Source of the DNA: an uncultured Clostridium sp.
GTDB lineage: Bacteria; Bacillota; Clostridia; TANB77; CAG-508
DNA: 64,000 nt
Direction of reading: 5' to 3'
NCBI GenBank assembly: GCA_905213875.1
Contig: CAJMJN010000004.1
Span: 3,637 to 67,636, forward strand
This document shows, piece by piece, positions 1 to 9,276 of the stretch. Each line of letters starts with the position of its first letter. Position 1 is the stretch's first letter. Made by a program: the position numbers and the translations under genes. The notes beneath the pieces are model-generated. The model was not told the origin of the DNA and did no database searches. It saw nothing but the letters and a program-made list of their open reading frames with translations.

Positions 1-239
1 ACTTTTAGGCACTTCCCGTAAAACTAGCTTATGACGTGATTAATTACGTTAGCTATTATACCAAGATTTTTGTTAAAAATCAACCCTTTTTCCATATTTT
101 GTGCATATTTGTGAATTATCATTCCGTTATTTTAAACATATTGTGCAAAATATGTCAATTTATAACATATTATGTATTAATAGAATATAATATTTATTTA
201 TTATTTTCTAGGTATTCAATTTTAGAAAGGAGGGTTTTT

Positions 240-1292
240 ATGTCAAAAAGAACAAGTACAATACTATTCTTCTTTGTTTTTTCATTATTTTTAATGTTTT
301 TTTATTGCACTTCTTTGGCATTTGGTCCTTCAAATGAAAATCTTTATCAAGGAATTGATATTAGTTCTTGGCAAGGTTATGTTAATTTTTCTGCTGTGAA
401 AAAATCTGGAATTGATATTGTATATATAAAATCAAGTGAAGGAATATCATATGTTAATCCTTATTTAGAATATAGTTACAAAAATGCTAAATCTAATGGG
501 CTAAAAGTTGGATTTTATCACTATGTTACTGCTAAAAATACAACACAAGCTCGTAATCAAGCCATTTTTTTTGCTAAAACTATTTTGGGAAAACAATTTG
601 ATTGTAAGCTTGCAATGGATTTTGAAGATTTTAGTAGTTTATCAAAATATGAAGTTAATCAAATATCTAAAGTATTTTTAAATACATTGCAATCATTATC
701 TAATTCACAACCTATCATTTATAGTAATTCTTATTCTGCTAGAACCATTTTTGATAAAAATTTAAATTCTTATCCTCTTTGGGTTGCAAATTACGGTGTT
801 ACTTCCCCTAGCAATAATGGTAAATGGCAATATTGGCAAGGTTGGCAATATACAAGTTCAGGTAGAATAAATGGTGTTTCAGGTAATGTTGATAGGAATG
901 TTTTTACTTCTGATATTTTTGTTACTAATTCTTCTATTTCAACTTTTCCTACTTCGTCATCTTCTTCAATTATATATACTGTAAAACGTGGCGATACTTT
1001 AAGTGCAATTGCTTTAAAATATAAAACTACTGTAAGTTCAATAGTTGCTCAAAATTCTTTTATAGTTAATCCAAATTTGATTTACCCAGGACAAAAAATT
1101 TCTATTAGTTCAAATATTAATTTTGGAAGCTCCTCTACTAGCACTAAATACTACAAAATAAAATATGGTGATACTTTAAGTCAAATTGCATCTAGATTTG
1201 GTACTACAGTATCTAAAATTGCTAGATTAAATAATATTTCTAATCCGAACCTTATATATGCTGGAAGAACTATTCTAATTCCTAGTAGGTAA
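240..1292 (+). CDS. Secreted GH25 lysozyme with two LysM domains
   Basis: This is probably an N-acetylmuramidase that cuts peptidoglycan outside the membrane. The chosen ATG at 240 follows the ribosome site GAAAGGAGGG and opens with a Lys/Arg-rich stretch and hydrophobic signal segment (residues 1-30). An in-frame extension back to base 36 is possible but has no ribosome site. The GH25 domain (about residues 35-225) shows GIDISSWQG near its start, the acidic MDFED catalytic strand and a late NVDRN. Two LysM repeats follow (about 240-290 and 300-350), each with the GDTLS..A motif. The gene stands alone and ends at a bidirectional terminator. The family is clear. A role in growth, sporulation or germination cannot be told apart from sequence. 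Confidence 0.85.
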   Translation: MSKRTSTILFFFVFSLFLMFFYCTSLAFGPSNENLYQGIDISSWQGYVNFSAVKKSGIDIVYIKSSEGISYVNPYLEYSYKNAKSNGLKVGFYHYVTAKNTTQARNQAIFFAKTILGKQFDCKLAMDFEDFSSLSKYEVNQISKVFLNTLQSLSNSQPIIYSNSYSARTIFDKNLNSYPLWVANYGVTSPSNNGKWQYWQGWQYTSSGRINGVSGNVDRNVFTSDIFVTNSSISTFPTSSSSSIIYTVKRGDTLSAIALKYKTTVSSIVAQNSFIVNPNLIYPGQKISISSNINFGSSSTSTKYYKIKYGDTLSQIASRFGTTVSKIARLNNISNPNLIYAGRTILIPSR

Positions 1293-1308
1293 CTACAATT
1301 AATATTTT

Positions 1309-1345
1309 AAAAAAGGAATAAAAATAATTTTTTATTCCTTTTTTA
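1309..1345. terminator. Bidirectional terminator between lysozyme and ROK kinase genes
   Basis: AAAAAAGGAATAAAAAT pairs with ATTTTTTATTCCTTTTTT, giving a hairpin with T-runs in both directions between two convergent genes. Confidence 0.7.
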
Positions 1346-1349
1346 TATT

Positions 1350-2252
1350 TTATAATGTTGCTCCTATTATTCCAGCTTCATTTCCTAATACTGCTGTTTG
1401 TATATTTATCTCTTTTCTAGGATTAAACAACATATCTTCTTTTAATATTGTTTTTTTTACATCTTGTAGCAATACTTCGGAAAAGTATACAAAGCTTCCA
1501 CCAATTCCAATTGCTTCTGGTTCAAAAATATTTACTAAGTTTGCTATACCTACACTTAAATCTCTAATGTATTGTTTTCTAACTTTTTCTATTTTAGCAT
1601 AATCTTTACTTTCTTTTGTTGTGTCTTTTAAAATTGCCATTAATTCTTTTCCACTTGTTTTATCTTCTAACCATAGTTCGTTCCTTAAATTATCCTTAAA
1701 AGCTCTCATTGAACCATACTTTTCGAAACATCCTTTTCTTCCGCAATTACACTTTAATCCATTTTCTTTTATTACCATATGACCAAATTCACACCCTGGA
1801 TATTCCCCAGTTTCTAATAAATTTCCATTTATTATTACTGCTCCACCAATTCCTGTTCCTAATGTCATAAATAATATTCTATTATATTTTTTTAATGCTC
1901 CATATTTATTTTCTGCTAAAGCTGCACACTTTGCATCATTACGTATTTTTATTGGTAAATTTATTTCTTTATTAATTGCATCTACTATATTATAATCTTT
2001 TAGTCCTAAATTTACAGATTTAATAATTTTATTTTGATTTACTGTTCCTGGTATTGCGATTCCTATTTCTGTTATTTTGTAATTATTTTGATATTCTTTT
2101 ACATTATCTATAATTGTTTCTTCTATTGTTTTTTTTATTAGTCTATTTGCAATTCCTCTTAACTTTTTTTCTCTTTTATCCAAAATTTTTCCATCTTTGT
2201 CTACAACTCCTATTGCAATGTGGCTTCCTCCTAAATCTATTCCTATTTTCAT
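1350..2252 (-). CDS. ROK-family sugar kinase (glucokinase-like)
   Basis: This is a cytosolic ATP-dependent sugar kinase of the ROK family, most often glucokinase or an N-acetyl-amino-sugar kinase. It has the N-terminal ATPase motif GIDLGGSHIAIGVVD and LGTGIGGAVI in the middle. The zinc-binding signature CNCGRKGCFE lies around residue 165. The 300-residue length is normal for the family and there is no N-terminal HTH, so it is a kinase rather than a ROK repressor. It lies downstream of the pilus operon but is separated from it by a hairpin at 2281-2316. The substrate cannot be fixed from sequence. Confidence 0.85.
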   Translation of the reverse strand: MKIGIDLGGSHIAIGVVDKDGKILDKREKKLRGIANRLIKKTIEETIIDNVKEYQNNYKITEIGIAIPGTVNQNKIIKSVNLGLKDYNIVDAINKEINLPIKIRNDAKCAALAENKYGALKKYNRILFMTLGTGIGGAVIINGNLLETGEYPGCEFGHMVIKENGLKCNCGRKGCFEKYGSMRAFKDNLRNELWLEDKTSGKELMAILKDTTKESKDYAKIEKVRKQYIRDLSVGIANLVNIFEPEAIGIGGSFVYFSEVLLQDVKKTILKEDMLFNPRKEINIQTAVLGNEAGIIGATL

Positions 2253-2280
2253 TTATTTCCCTTTCATTTTATATTTATAT

Positions 2281-2316
2281 AAAAAGACTGATAGTATTTC
2301 TACTTTCAGCCTTTTT
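2281..2316 (-). terminator. Terminator of the type IV pilus operon
   Basis: On the minus strand AAAAAGGCTGAAAGTA pairs with TACTATCAGTCTTTTT, followed by a T-rich tail. It sits between pilC and the ROK kinase gene. Confidence 0.55.
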
Positions 2317-2380
2317 GAATTTTTTATTTTTTCGTGTTTTAAAATGATTTTTTGCTCCGTCCCCAAAATCACCAAAATCA

Positions 2381-3730
2381 TTAGCCAACTCCATACGCTG
2401 AGAATAAGAAATTTCCCATATATACTTGGATACAAGGTACTAATACTACTAATACGAAGAATATTAATACTACACCTACTATTGCATATACTACTTGTGG
2501 TAATGCTTTCATTATCTTTGTCATTATGTTGTCTATATCTATTTCCATATATTCAACTAATTTTTCCATCATTTCTGATAAATCTGTTTGCATACCTATT
2601 TTTAACATTTCTGTTACCATTGGTTTTGACAATCCTGCTTTTTCAAATGGTTCTATCCATGATGTTCCCATTAATATATTATTTATTGATGTTTCAACCA
2701 TTGATAGCATGACATAGTTTTTTACTACGTTTTTACTTACTTCTAATGCTTCTTGAATTCTCATTCCATTACGTAAGTTTAGTAACATTGCCTTCATTAA
2801 TCTTGAAAAATCTAAGGCATATATAAGTTCTCCAAATATTGGCATCTTATATTTAAAATAATGAAAATTATATTTTCCTCTTGGTGTATTTATATATGCT
2901 ATAATTCCTACAACAATTGCTACTACAATAAATGTTGGTATATACCAATATTGAATAACTTTGTTTAAGAAGTCTGCAAACCATAATGTAACTGCTGGTA
3001 ATGTGTCTTGTGTTCCCATTTCATCAAATACATTTTGAATTGCTGGTATTGCTACTAATGTTCCTACAACTAGCATTACAAGTAATAATACAAATTGTAC
3101 TATATTAGGTATTAAGATTGATCTTATCTTTTTATTTAAACTTTCTGATTCATCTAAGTATTGAACTGCTTGTTCTAGTGATTTTGTTAATGATCCAGAT
3201 AATTCACCAACTTTTATCATATTTATATAAATATAAGGAAATACATTTGAATAATATTCCATTGTTGTATACATATTTTCACCAGCTTCTACCCCTGCAA
3301 GTATATCTTCTAGTATTCCTTTAAATGATACATTTTCAGTTCCTTCAATAATTGTACTTAAAGCATGAATATTATTAAAGTTGGCCTTTTTTAATAAATA
3401 AAAGTTCTGTGTAAATACAACCACGTCTCTTGTTGTTATTTTTTCTGTTTTAGCAAAATATAAATTTATTTTTCCTTTTGTTGTAAGTGTTTTTGGCTTT
3501 CCTGCTATTTGTGTTGTATTAACATTTTTCATTATTTCCTGAATGTCTGTTACATTTTTCTTTTTCCTTTTTGGTGCACTGTTTTTTCTATATGCCATTT
3601 GTTCTATAGATATTGGAAGTAAATTATTTTCTTTTAAACTTTTTATAAGATATAATCTACTTGATGCTTCAACTCTATTTTTTACAATTACGCCTTTATC
3701 GGTCATTGCTTTATACATATATGTTGGCAT
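2381..3730 (-). CDS. pilC: Type IV pilus inner-membrane platform protein PilC
   Basis: PilC is the polytopic platform protein (T2SSF/GspF fold) on which PilB and PilT act during pilus assembly and retraction. The N-terminus (MPTYMYKAMTDKG) is the usual PilC start. Two GspF-type cytoplasmic repeats are visible, one before the first long hydrophobic segment (residues about 205-235) and one after the 265-285 segment. A final membrane segment lies close to the C-terminus. The length of 449 is slightly above the usual ~400 because of a basic insert around residues 45-90. It is the last gene of the pilus operon, 18 bases after pilT. Confidence 0.88.
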   Translation of the reverse strand: MPTYMYKAMTDKGVIVKNRVEASSRLYLIKSLKENNLLPISIEQMAYRKNSAPKRKKKNVTDIQEIMKNVNTTQIAGKPKTLTTKGKINLYFAKTEKITTRDVVVFTQNFYLLKKANFNNIHALSTIIEGTENVSFKGILEDILAGVEAGENMYTTMEYYSNVFPYIYINMIKVGELSGSLTKSLEQAVQYLDESESLNKKIRSILIPNIVQFVLLLVMLVVGTLVAIPAIQNVFDEMGTQDTLPAVTLWFADFLNKVIQYWYIPTFIVVAIVVGIIAYINTPRGKYNFHYFKYKMPIFGELIYALDFSRLMKAMLLNLRNGMRIQEALEVSKNVVKNYVMLSMVETSINNILMGTSWIEPFEKAGLSKPMVTEMLKIGMQTDLSEMMEKLVEYMEIDIDNIMTKIMKALPQVVYAIVGVVLIFFVLVVLVPCIQVYMGNFLFSAYGVG

Positions 3731-3748
3731 AAATTTATCCTCCTTCTA

Positions 3749-4855
3749 TTAAAGTTTTCTATCTCCTTTTTTTATCTTTAGTTGCATTATTGTTCTATTT
3801 AATATTTCTTGGTTTTTCTCTTCTATTTGTGCTTTTGCTTGATCTAGTGTTATTTTATTTTCAACAAATAATTCTGCAAGTGAATTTATTAATCCTATAC
3901 TTCCTTTTTCTAAGTTACTTTGTATAGCATCTTCTATTTCTGATACACTTAATTTTTCTTTACGAATAATACCTGCTACTATGTTATCTACAACCATTAC
4001 TTCTGGTACTAATACTAATTTGCCATCTCTTCCTTTTAATAATCTTTGTGATACAACAAGTTTTAATAATGCTGATAATAAGTATTTAATACTTGCTTGA
4101 TCTCTTACTTCGTAGAAGTTTATCATTCTGTCTATTGTTTCTGCACAAGATTTTGTATGCAATGTTCCTATAACTAAATGTCCAGATTCTGCCATTTCTA
4201 TTGCTGCTTCCATTGTTACTTTATCACGAATCTCTCCTATTACAAGAATATCACAGTCTTCTCTTAATGCGTTTTTAACACCATCACTAAATGTTAAAGA
4301 ATCTCTACCTTTTCCCACCTCTTTTTGTACAATTAATGACATTTTAGAATGATGCTTATATTCTACTGGATTTTCTAGTGTTAATATTTTCTTATTTTGA
4401 TTTTCATTTATATAATCTATTAATGAGTTTAATGTTGTTGTTTTACCAGAGTTTGTTTTACCTGTTACTAATATCAATCCTTGTGGTTGATATGACATTC
4501 TTCTAACTATATCAGGTATTCCTAATGATTCATATGGTGGTAATTCACTTTTTATTAATCTTAGTGTGCAAAGTGGTACTTCATCTGTTAATGATATATT
4601 TACTCTTAAACGTATATCTTTATATTCATAAGACATATCTAATTTTCTAGTTGTATTAAAAACTTCATCTTTATCTATATTCCCTCTAACTAAAAAATCA
4701 TATATTTCGTTCATATCATCTGGTGTTAATATTTTTGTCCCTTTAACTGGTATCAAATCTCTTGATACTCTAAGCATTGGTTTGTTTCCAGGTACTAAAT
4801 GTATATCTGAAGCATCTAATTCTATTGCTTCATCTAATATTTTATTCATATCCAT
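3749..4855 (-). CDS. pilT: Type IV pilus retraction ATPase PilT
   Basis: PilT is a hexameric secretion-type ATPase that powers pilus retraction and twitching. Visible motifs are Walker A (GKTNSGKTTTL), an Asp/His-box region, Walker B (ILVIGEIRD) and the conserved HLVIGTLHT segment. The 368-residue length and the start ELDASDIHL fit PilT, not the longer PilB. The ATG at 4855 has AAAGGAG upstream. It lies 22 bases after pilB and 18 before pilC. Presence of both motors suggests dynamic, retractable pili rather than a competence-only pseudopilus. Confidence 0.9.
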   Translation of the reverse strand: MDMNKILDEAIELDASDIHLVPGNKPMLRVSRDLIPVKGTKILTPDDMNEIYDFLVRGNIDKDEVFNTTRKLDMSYEYKDIRLRVNISLTDEVPLCTLRLIKSELPPYESLGIPDIVRRMSYQPQGLILVTGKTNSGKTTTLNSLIDYINENQNKKILTLENPVEYKHHSKMSLIVQKEVGKGRDSLTFSDGVKNALREDCDILVIGEIRDKVTMEAAIEMAESGHLVIGTLHTKSCAETIDRMINFYEVRDQASIKYLLSALLKLVVSQRLLKGRDGKLVLVPEVMVVDNIVAGIIRKEKLSVSEIEDAIQSNLEKGSIGLINSLAELFVENKITLDQAKAQIEEKNQEILNRTIMQLKIKKGDRKL

Positions 4856-4877
4856 ACTCTTTTTCTCCTTTGCAAAA

Positions 4878-6512
4878 TTAATAAATAAGTAATTTTTTAT
4901 TTAGTTCTTCTAATGTTGTATAACCTTGTACAACTTTTCTTATTCCATCTACAACTAATGGTCTATATCCTTGTTTTAATGCTTCTTGTTTTATTTCTAT
5001 ACTAGATTTTCCTCTCATTATTTCAGCTTGAATTTCTTCTGTTACATTCAATATTTCAAACACACCTATTCTATCAAAAAATCCAGTATTATTACAATGT
5101 TTACATCCTATTGCATCATATGTCATTCCATTTAAGTTATATTCTACACCATATTTTTTACCTATTTTTTCTATTATTTGTTTTTCTTCTTCTGTAAATG
5201 GTCTTTCTTTTCTACATTTTGTGCATAATTTTCTTACTAATCTTTGTGATATTATAGTTGCTAATGTACTTGCTACATCATAATCTGAAAGTCCCATTTT
5301 TCTAAGTCTTGTTATAACTTCTACTGCATTTATTGTGTGAATTGTTGATAAAACATAATGTCCTGTTTGCCCTGCTTGTATTGCAATTTCTCCTGTTTCT
5401 TTGTCTCTTATTTCTCCAACTAAAATTATATCAGGGTCTTGTCTTAAAACTGTTCTTAATGAATCTGAGAATGATGCTCTTGCATCTATTTCTATTTGGT
5501 TTAGCCCTTCTATACGAATTTCAACTGGGTCTTCTATTGTTGTTATATTTATTTCTGGACTATTTAAATAATCTATAATACTATATAAACTTGTTGTTTT
5601 ACCTTCACCAGTAGGTGCTGCCATAATTGTTATACTATTTCTTTTGTTAATACTTTTACTAAGTTCTTCTTCTGTTGCTGGAAATCCTAGATCAAATATA
5701 TTACGTATGTTTGAATTTTTCTTTAATAATCTTAAAACAAATTTTTCTCCATATACATTTGGTTGTGAAGATACACGAATATTATAATCTTCATATAATA
5801 AAATTCTACCATCTTGTGCTTCTTGTTTTTCTTGATGCATATTTGATATTGCTTTTAATCTTCCTATAATTTGTCCTTGTTTTTCTTTGGCAATATTTGC
5901 AGCTGTAAATAATTCACCATCTATTCTGTATCTAACTCTTACTTTATTTTCCATTGGTTCAATATGAATATCACTAGCACGTCTTTCAATTCCCGTTTTT
6001 ATGATACTATCAACTAGGTTTGTTATAGTGTCATTTCTTCCTCTTACATTTAAATTAGTTGTTGCTTCTCCTTCTTGTGATTTTATTATTCTATCTATAT
6101 CACTTTCAAAAGTAATGTAACTTTCCATTACTAATCCTTTATTTAAAAGTAATAATCTCATTGCATCCATTGATCTTTGGTTCACATTATCTGCAAAACA
6201 TACTTTAATCTTTCCATTATTAATTTCAAATGGTATTGCTTTATTTTCTTTTGCAATATCCAAAGATATATAATCTGTTATTTTTATTTTTAAGGTTTTG
6301 TTTGTTAATAATACACCTTTTGTTCCTATTATATCTCCTATTGCTTCTACCAACTTAAATGGATCACATACTTCTAATATATATAAAATATCACCTAATT
6401 TTTTCTTAGGATGTTCTCTTTGATATTCTAATGCTTTTTCTATATCATTTTCTGTTACAATCCCTCTTTTTACTAATTCCACACCTATAGGTTGTCTTCT
6501 TTTTAAATCCAT
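4878..6512 (-). CDS. pilB: Type IV pilus extension ATPase PilB
   Basis: PilB (GspE family) drives pilin polymerisation at the cytoplasmic face. Residues 1-150 form an MshEN-type N-terminal domain. The ATPase core has Walker A (APTGEGKTTSLYS), Walker B (DIILVGEIRD) and TGHYVLSTIHT. A four-cysteine zinc motif (CTKCRK ... CKHCNN) near residues 430-475 is typical of PilB. The length of 544 is normal. It is followed by pilT and preceded by two pilin-like genes in the same operon. Confidence 0.92.
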   Translation of the reverse strand: MDLKRRQPIGVELVKRGIVTENDIEKALEYQREHPKKKLGDILYILEVCDPFKLVEAIGDIIGTKGVLLTNKTLKIKITDYISLDIAKENKAIPFEINNGKIKVCFADNVNQRSMDAMRLLLLNKGLVMESYITFESDIDRIIKSQEGEATTNLNVRGRNDTITNLVDSIIKTGIERRASDIHIEPMENKVRVRYRIDGELFTAANIAKEKQGQIIGRLKAISNMHQEKQEAQDGRILLYEDYNIRVSSQPNVYGEKFVLRLLKKNSNIRNIFDLGFPATEEELSKSINKRNSITIMAAPTGEGKTTSLYSIIDYLNSPEINITTIEDPVEIRIEGLNQIEIDARASFSDSLRTVLRQDPDIILVGEIRDKETGEIAIQAGQTGHYVLSTIHTINAVEVITRLRKMGLSDYDVASTLATIISQRLVRKLCTKCRKERPFTEEEKQIIEKIGKKYGVEYNLNGMTYDAIGCKHCNNTGFFDRIGVFEILNVTEEIQAEIMRGKSSIEIKQEALKQGYRPLVVDGIRKVVQGYTTLEELNKKLLIY

Positions 6513-6535
6513 AAGATTCCTTCCTTTCTTTTGTG

Positions 6536-6952
6536 TTATTTTAATGTATATGTTGTAGTTCTATTTTGACTTCCTGCTTTGAATTTTACTTGTATCACTT
6601 GTTTTCCATTTTTTATTTGTTCTATAAATGTACAGTAATCTACATTTTTTGCTATTTTCACTTGGTTTTTATATATCCCCTTATTTGCTGATATATATGT
6701 GTATTGAACTCCATTATCAAATGCTACATAATCTTCTTTACATTCTAAAATTTTTATTCCTTGATGATTAATTTCATCTGTAAAATTACTATTAAATGCT
6801 GTATATTCAGTTAATGGGTCTGTATAAAAATTTGATGTTTTAACACTTTTAACAAAAGCACCTGTTATGATTCCTATTACAGCTACTACAATTGTTAACA
6901 CAAGTATATATATTGTTAATGATATCAGTGTAATACCCTTTTCTGAATTCAT
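6536..6952 (-). CDS. Minor pilin-like protein
   Basis: This is a short class III signal protein: MNSEKG followed directly by the hydrophobic helix ITLISLTIYILVL, so prepilin peptidase should cut after the glycine at position 6. The ATG at 6952 has AAAGGAG about seven bases upstream; a longer version would overlap the previous gene. Position +5 of the mature protein is Ser where most type IV pilins have Glu, which may limit its use as a major subunit. It starts one base after the stop of the preceding minor pilin gene, so the two are probably translationally coupled. Confidence 0.7.
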   Translation of the reverse strand: MNSEKGITLISLTIYILVLTIVVAVIGIITGAFVKSVKTSNFYTDPLTEYTAFNSNFTDEINHQGIKILECKEDYVAFDNGVQYTYISANKGIYKNQVKIAKNVDYCTFIEQIKNGKQVIQVKFKAGSQNRTTTYTLK

Positions 6953-6953
6953 T

Positions 6954-7379
6954 TTAATTCTCCTTTGTAAGTATTGTTGATAATTCAACTGTTTGCTCTT
7001 TTGCTTTAAACATATATGTTATTTTAACATTTACCTTTTTTACTATATCTTTTGTTTTATCTGTTTTTCCTTCTAAATCTGTATAATCTGTTACTGTAAT
7101 TGTTTTATAATATCCTTGTTTCTCTGTTTCTTCATTTTCAGCAATAATACTATTTCCATTTGCCACACTTTTTCCTATATATGCTTCTATTCCTTCATTT
7201 TTTATATTTTCAACTTCATTTATTGCAACATATGTAGCATCAGATTTTAACTGAATTTCCTGTGATGTACTATTTATTCTATATACTAATAATGAAATAA
7301 TTGAAATAAATATAAAAATTACAATTACTGAAACAGATATGTCAATTCCTGTAAATCCTTTTTCACTACATACTTTCAT
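6954..7379 (-). CDS. Minor pilin (PilV-like)
   Basis: The sequence begins MKVCSEKG with a prepilin cleavage site before FTGIDISVSVIVIF, then a long hydrophobic helix and a polar C-terminal domain of about 100 residues. Mature position +5 is Asp, an acidic replacement for the usual Glu5, so it may cap or initiate pili. It lies between pilD and the next pilin-like gene. The name PilV-like rests on position and architecture only. Confidence 0.65.
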   Translation of the reverse strand: MKVCSEKGFTGIDISVSVIVIFIFISIISLLVYRINSTSQEIQLKSDATYVAINEVENIKNEGIEAYIGKSVANGNSIIAENEETEKQGYYKTITVTDYTDLEGKTDKTKDIVKKVNVKITYMFKAKEQTVELSTILTKEN

Positions 7380-7408
7380 TACAATTTTAATTCCTTTCTT
7401 ATTGTTTT

Positions 7409-8227
7409 TTATATTATGTAATAATTATAATTATAAATTAATGTTATTACAAAAATTAAAATATTCGAAGCTCCTAACCAAAAGCCTATACTGATTTCAT
7501 CTGATATTTGTTTGTCTGATTTTTTTCTTTTTAAATCTTGTTTTATTTTATAAATTAATATGTATATACCTATTCCTAAAAGTGCTGTTACTAATGATAT
7601 AGATGTAATAAATTCACCTGTAAATGATGCCATTATTAAAATTAATAATAATATACCATTTAAATATGTACTTTTAGCAAATTTTTTTAATGTTATTGTA
7701 TCTACTAATAGAATTAAAATATATAAAATTAAATATATACCATATCTATATATATTAGTTTCTCCTACTATGCATAGATATGACATATACATAATAGATA
7801 TTGCTATACCATAGATATTTACTGCTTTATCAATTTTTCTGTTTTCCTTATCTATACCTGCCATTAAAATTATATATGTTAAATATAAAACTACAAAACA
7901 AAAATTAATAATATTTATTGAGTTTAAATTTTCTAATTTTAATCCCATAAAATATGCTATTATTATAAATAATAATCCTGATAAAGTTTCTAATATCAAA
8001 TAACGAGGTCTTATTTTTTGTTTACAATATCTACATTTTCCACCTAAAAAGATATAACTAAAAATTGGGAACAAGTCTAATAAACCTAATTTATGGTTAC
8101 AATTAGGGCAATATGAATGTGTATGAACTATATCTTGTCTTTTTGGAATTCTATATACTGCTAATGTATAAAAACTTCCAAATAGAGTTCCTATTATAAA
8201 TATTATTACATAAAAAAATATTTCCAT
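7409..8227 (-). CDS. pilD: Prepilin peptidase / N-methyltransferase PilD
   Basis: PilD is a membrane aspartyl protease that cleaves the class III signals of the pilins encoded beside it and methylates the new N-terminus. The N-terminal cytoplasmic domain has GSFYTLAVYRIP and two CxxC pairs (CPNC, CRYC), which suit methyltransferase activity. The first catalytic Asp is in AGIDKENRKID. The second is probably in the degenerate LVDTITLKK segment, where most relatives have GGGD. I chose the ATG at 8227 because AAAGGA lies upstream; an earlier ATG at 8263 sits inside a hairpin. Confidence 0.85.
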   Translation of the reverse strand: MEIFFYVIIFIIGTLFGSFYTLAVYRIPKRQDIVHTHSYCPNCNHKLGLLDLFPIFSYIFLGGKCRYCKQKIRPRYLILETLSGLLFIIIAYFMGLKLENLNSINIINFCFVVLYLTYIILMAGIDKENRKIDKAVNIYGIAISIMYMSYLCIVGETNIYRYGIYLILYILILLVDTITLKKFAKSTYLNGILLLILIMASFTGEFITSISLVTALLGIGIYILIYKIKQDLKRKKSDKQISDEISIGFWLGASNILIFVITLIYNYNYYII

Positions 8228-8251
8228 TTTAGTTTTTCCTTTTATTAATTT

Positions 8252-8280
8252 AGCCATACACACATTGTGTGCGTATGGCT
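8252..8280 (-). promoter_or_regulatory. Stem-loop after the major pilin gene
   Basis: On the minus-strand RNA AGCCATACGCACA pairs with TGTGTGTATGGCT around a three-base loop: 13 pairs, one of them G-U, which would be A-C on the other strand. There is no T-run after it, so it is more likely an mRNA 3'-end stabiliser or a partial terminator. It would leave the pilin message in excess over pilD and the downstream genes. Confidence 0.6.
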
Positions 8281-8299
8281 ATTTTACTTTTTATTTTTA

Positions 8300-8701
8300 T
8301 TATTGTACATCAGCTTTTGTTACAGCTTGGAATGATTTTCCTGCTGCTGTTAATGTTACTGTGTATGTTGCTGAATTTTGTGTAATAGTTAATTTGTTTT
8401 CTGCTACTGCTGCAGAACCAGTACCATTGTCAGAAATATATTGATTTTTAACTTCATCTAATGTTAATGCTGCTGATGCAACACCACTTCCATCTGCTAC
8501 TTTTTGTGCGTAAGCTGCTTGAACAGCCATATTTACTTTTTCAGCAATTTCAGCTTTTGCTGTATCTGATTTTGCATTACTTGCTTGTGTTAATATACCA
8601 TTTTGTCCTGTTAACATCGCAATTGATACACCTGCTAATATTAATAGAACTATAATTGTTATTACTAATGCAATAAGTGTTATACCTTTGTTATTTGTCA
8701 T
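8300..8701 (-). CDS. pilA: Major type IV pilin
   Basis: This is the likely main pilus subunit. It has a four-residue leader plus KG, then ITLIALVITIIVLLILAG, the assembly helix. After this comes a small Ala/Thr-rich globular domain ending near residue 133. Mature position +5 is Ala, not Glu. It has the strongest ribosome site in the operon (AAAAGGGGGG) and is followed by a stabilising stem-loop, both consistent with high expression. The length is typical of small clostridial pilins. The symbol is assigned by role. Confidence 0.78.
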   Translation of the reverse strand: MTNNKGITLIALVITIIVLLILAGVSIAMLTGQNGILTQASNAKSDTAKAEIAEKVNMAVQAAYAQKVADGSGVASAALTLDEVKNQYISDNGTGSAAVAENKLTITQNSATYTVTLTAAGKSFQAVTKADVQ

Positions 8702-8776
8702 TTGTTTTTCCCCCCTTTTCTTTAGAATTTTATTGTACTATATTTATATATATAAATATAATGTTAATAACTAATT

Positions 8777-9259
8777 TTATTTTGTTCCCTTATCTGGGAA
8801 ATAACTTCCTCCTGATGTTGTTGTGTTATTATTAGTTGATGAATTTGATTGTTGGTTTCCTGAAGAAGTTGTATTTTCTGTTGTAGTACTTCCTGAATTA
8901 TTATTTGAAGAACTACCTGTATTACTATTTCCATTTGTAGTATTTGTTCCAGTTGATGAACTAGAGCCTTCACCACTTCCTGAAAATGGATTTGCTTTTC
9001 CTGGTTTATAATTTTGTATCTTTTTATAGTTATTTAAGTCATCTTGATTAACTTCATATGTTACTATTATTTGATCATCATCTACATCACTGCTTGAAAG
9101 TAATTCTTCTTTTACATCACTTGGTGTTGTATAAGCAACCTCATTTGGTATTGTTTTAGATATTGGTACATATTCATATAATAGTATTCCTAATACTAAA
9201 ATTATAGCCAAGCATATCAATAATATAATTATAATTTCTTTTATAATTGATTTTGCCAT
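8777..9259 (-). CDS. Membrane-anchored Ser/Asn/Thr-rich protein of the pilus operon
   Basis: I do not recognise the family. After a short basic start there is one membrane segment (about residues 8-30), an acidic region to about residue 95, and then about 65 residues of Ser, Asn, Thr and Gly. The tail should lie outside the membrane. It sits between pilO and the major pilin, where Gram-negative loci carry pilP, so it may be a functional counterpart. The ATG at 9259 has GGAAAGGAAA upstream; an ATG at 9277 overlapping the pilO stop is also possible. Confidence 0.55.
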   Translation of the reverse strand: MAKSIIKEIIIILLICLAIILVLGILLYEYVPISKTIPNEVAYTTPSDVKEELLSSSDVDDDQIIVTYEVNQDDLNNYKKIQNYKPGKANPFSGSGEGSSSSTGTNTTNGNSNTGSSSNNNSGSTTTENTTSSGNQQSNSSTNNNTTTSGGSYFPDKGTK

Positions 9260-9276
9260 TTTCTGTTTCCTTTCCA

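Noticed and set aside
2253..2435. 60-codon minus-strand frame after pilC
   Set aside because: It overlaps the end of pilC in another frame and spans the operon terminator.
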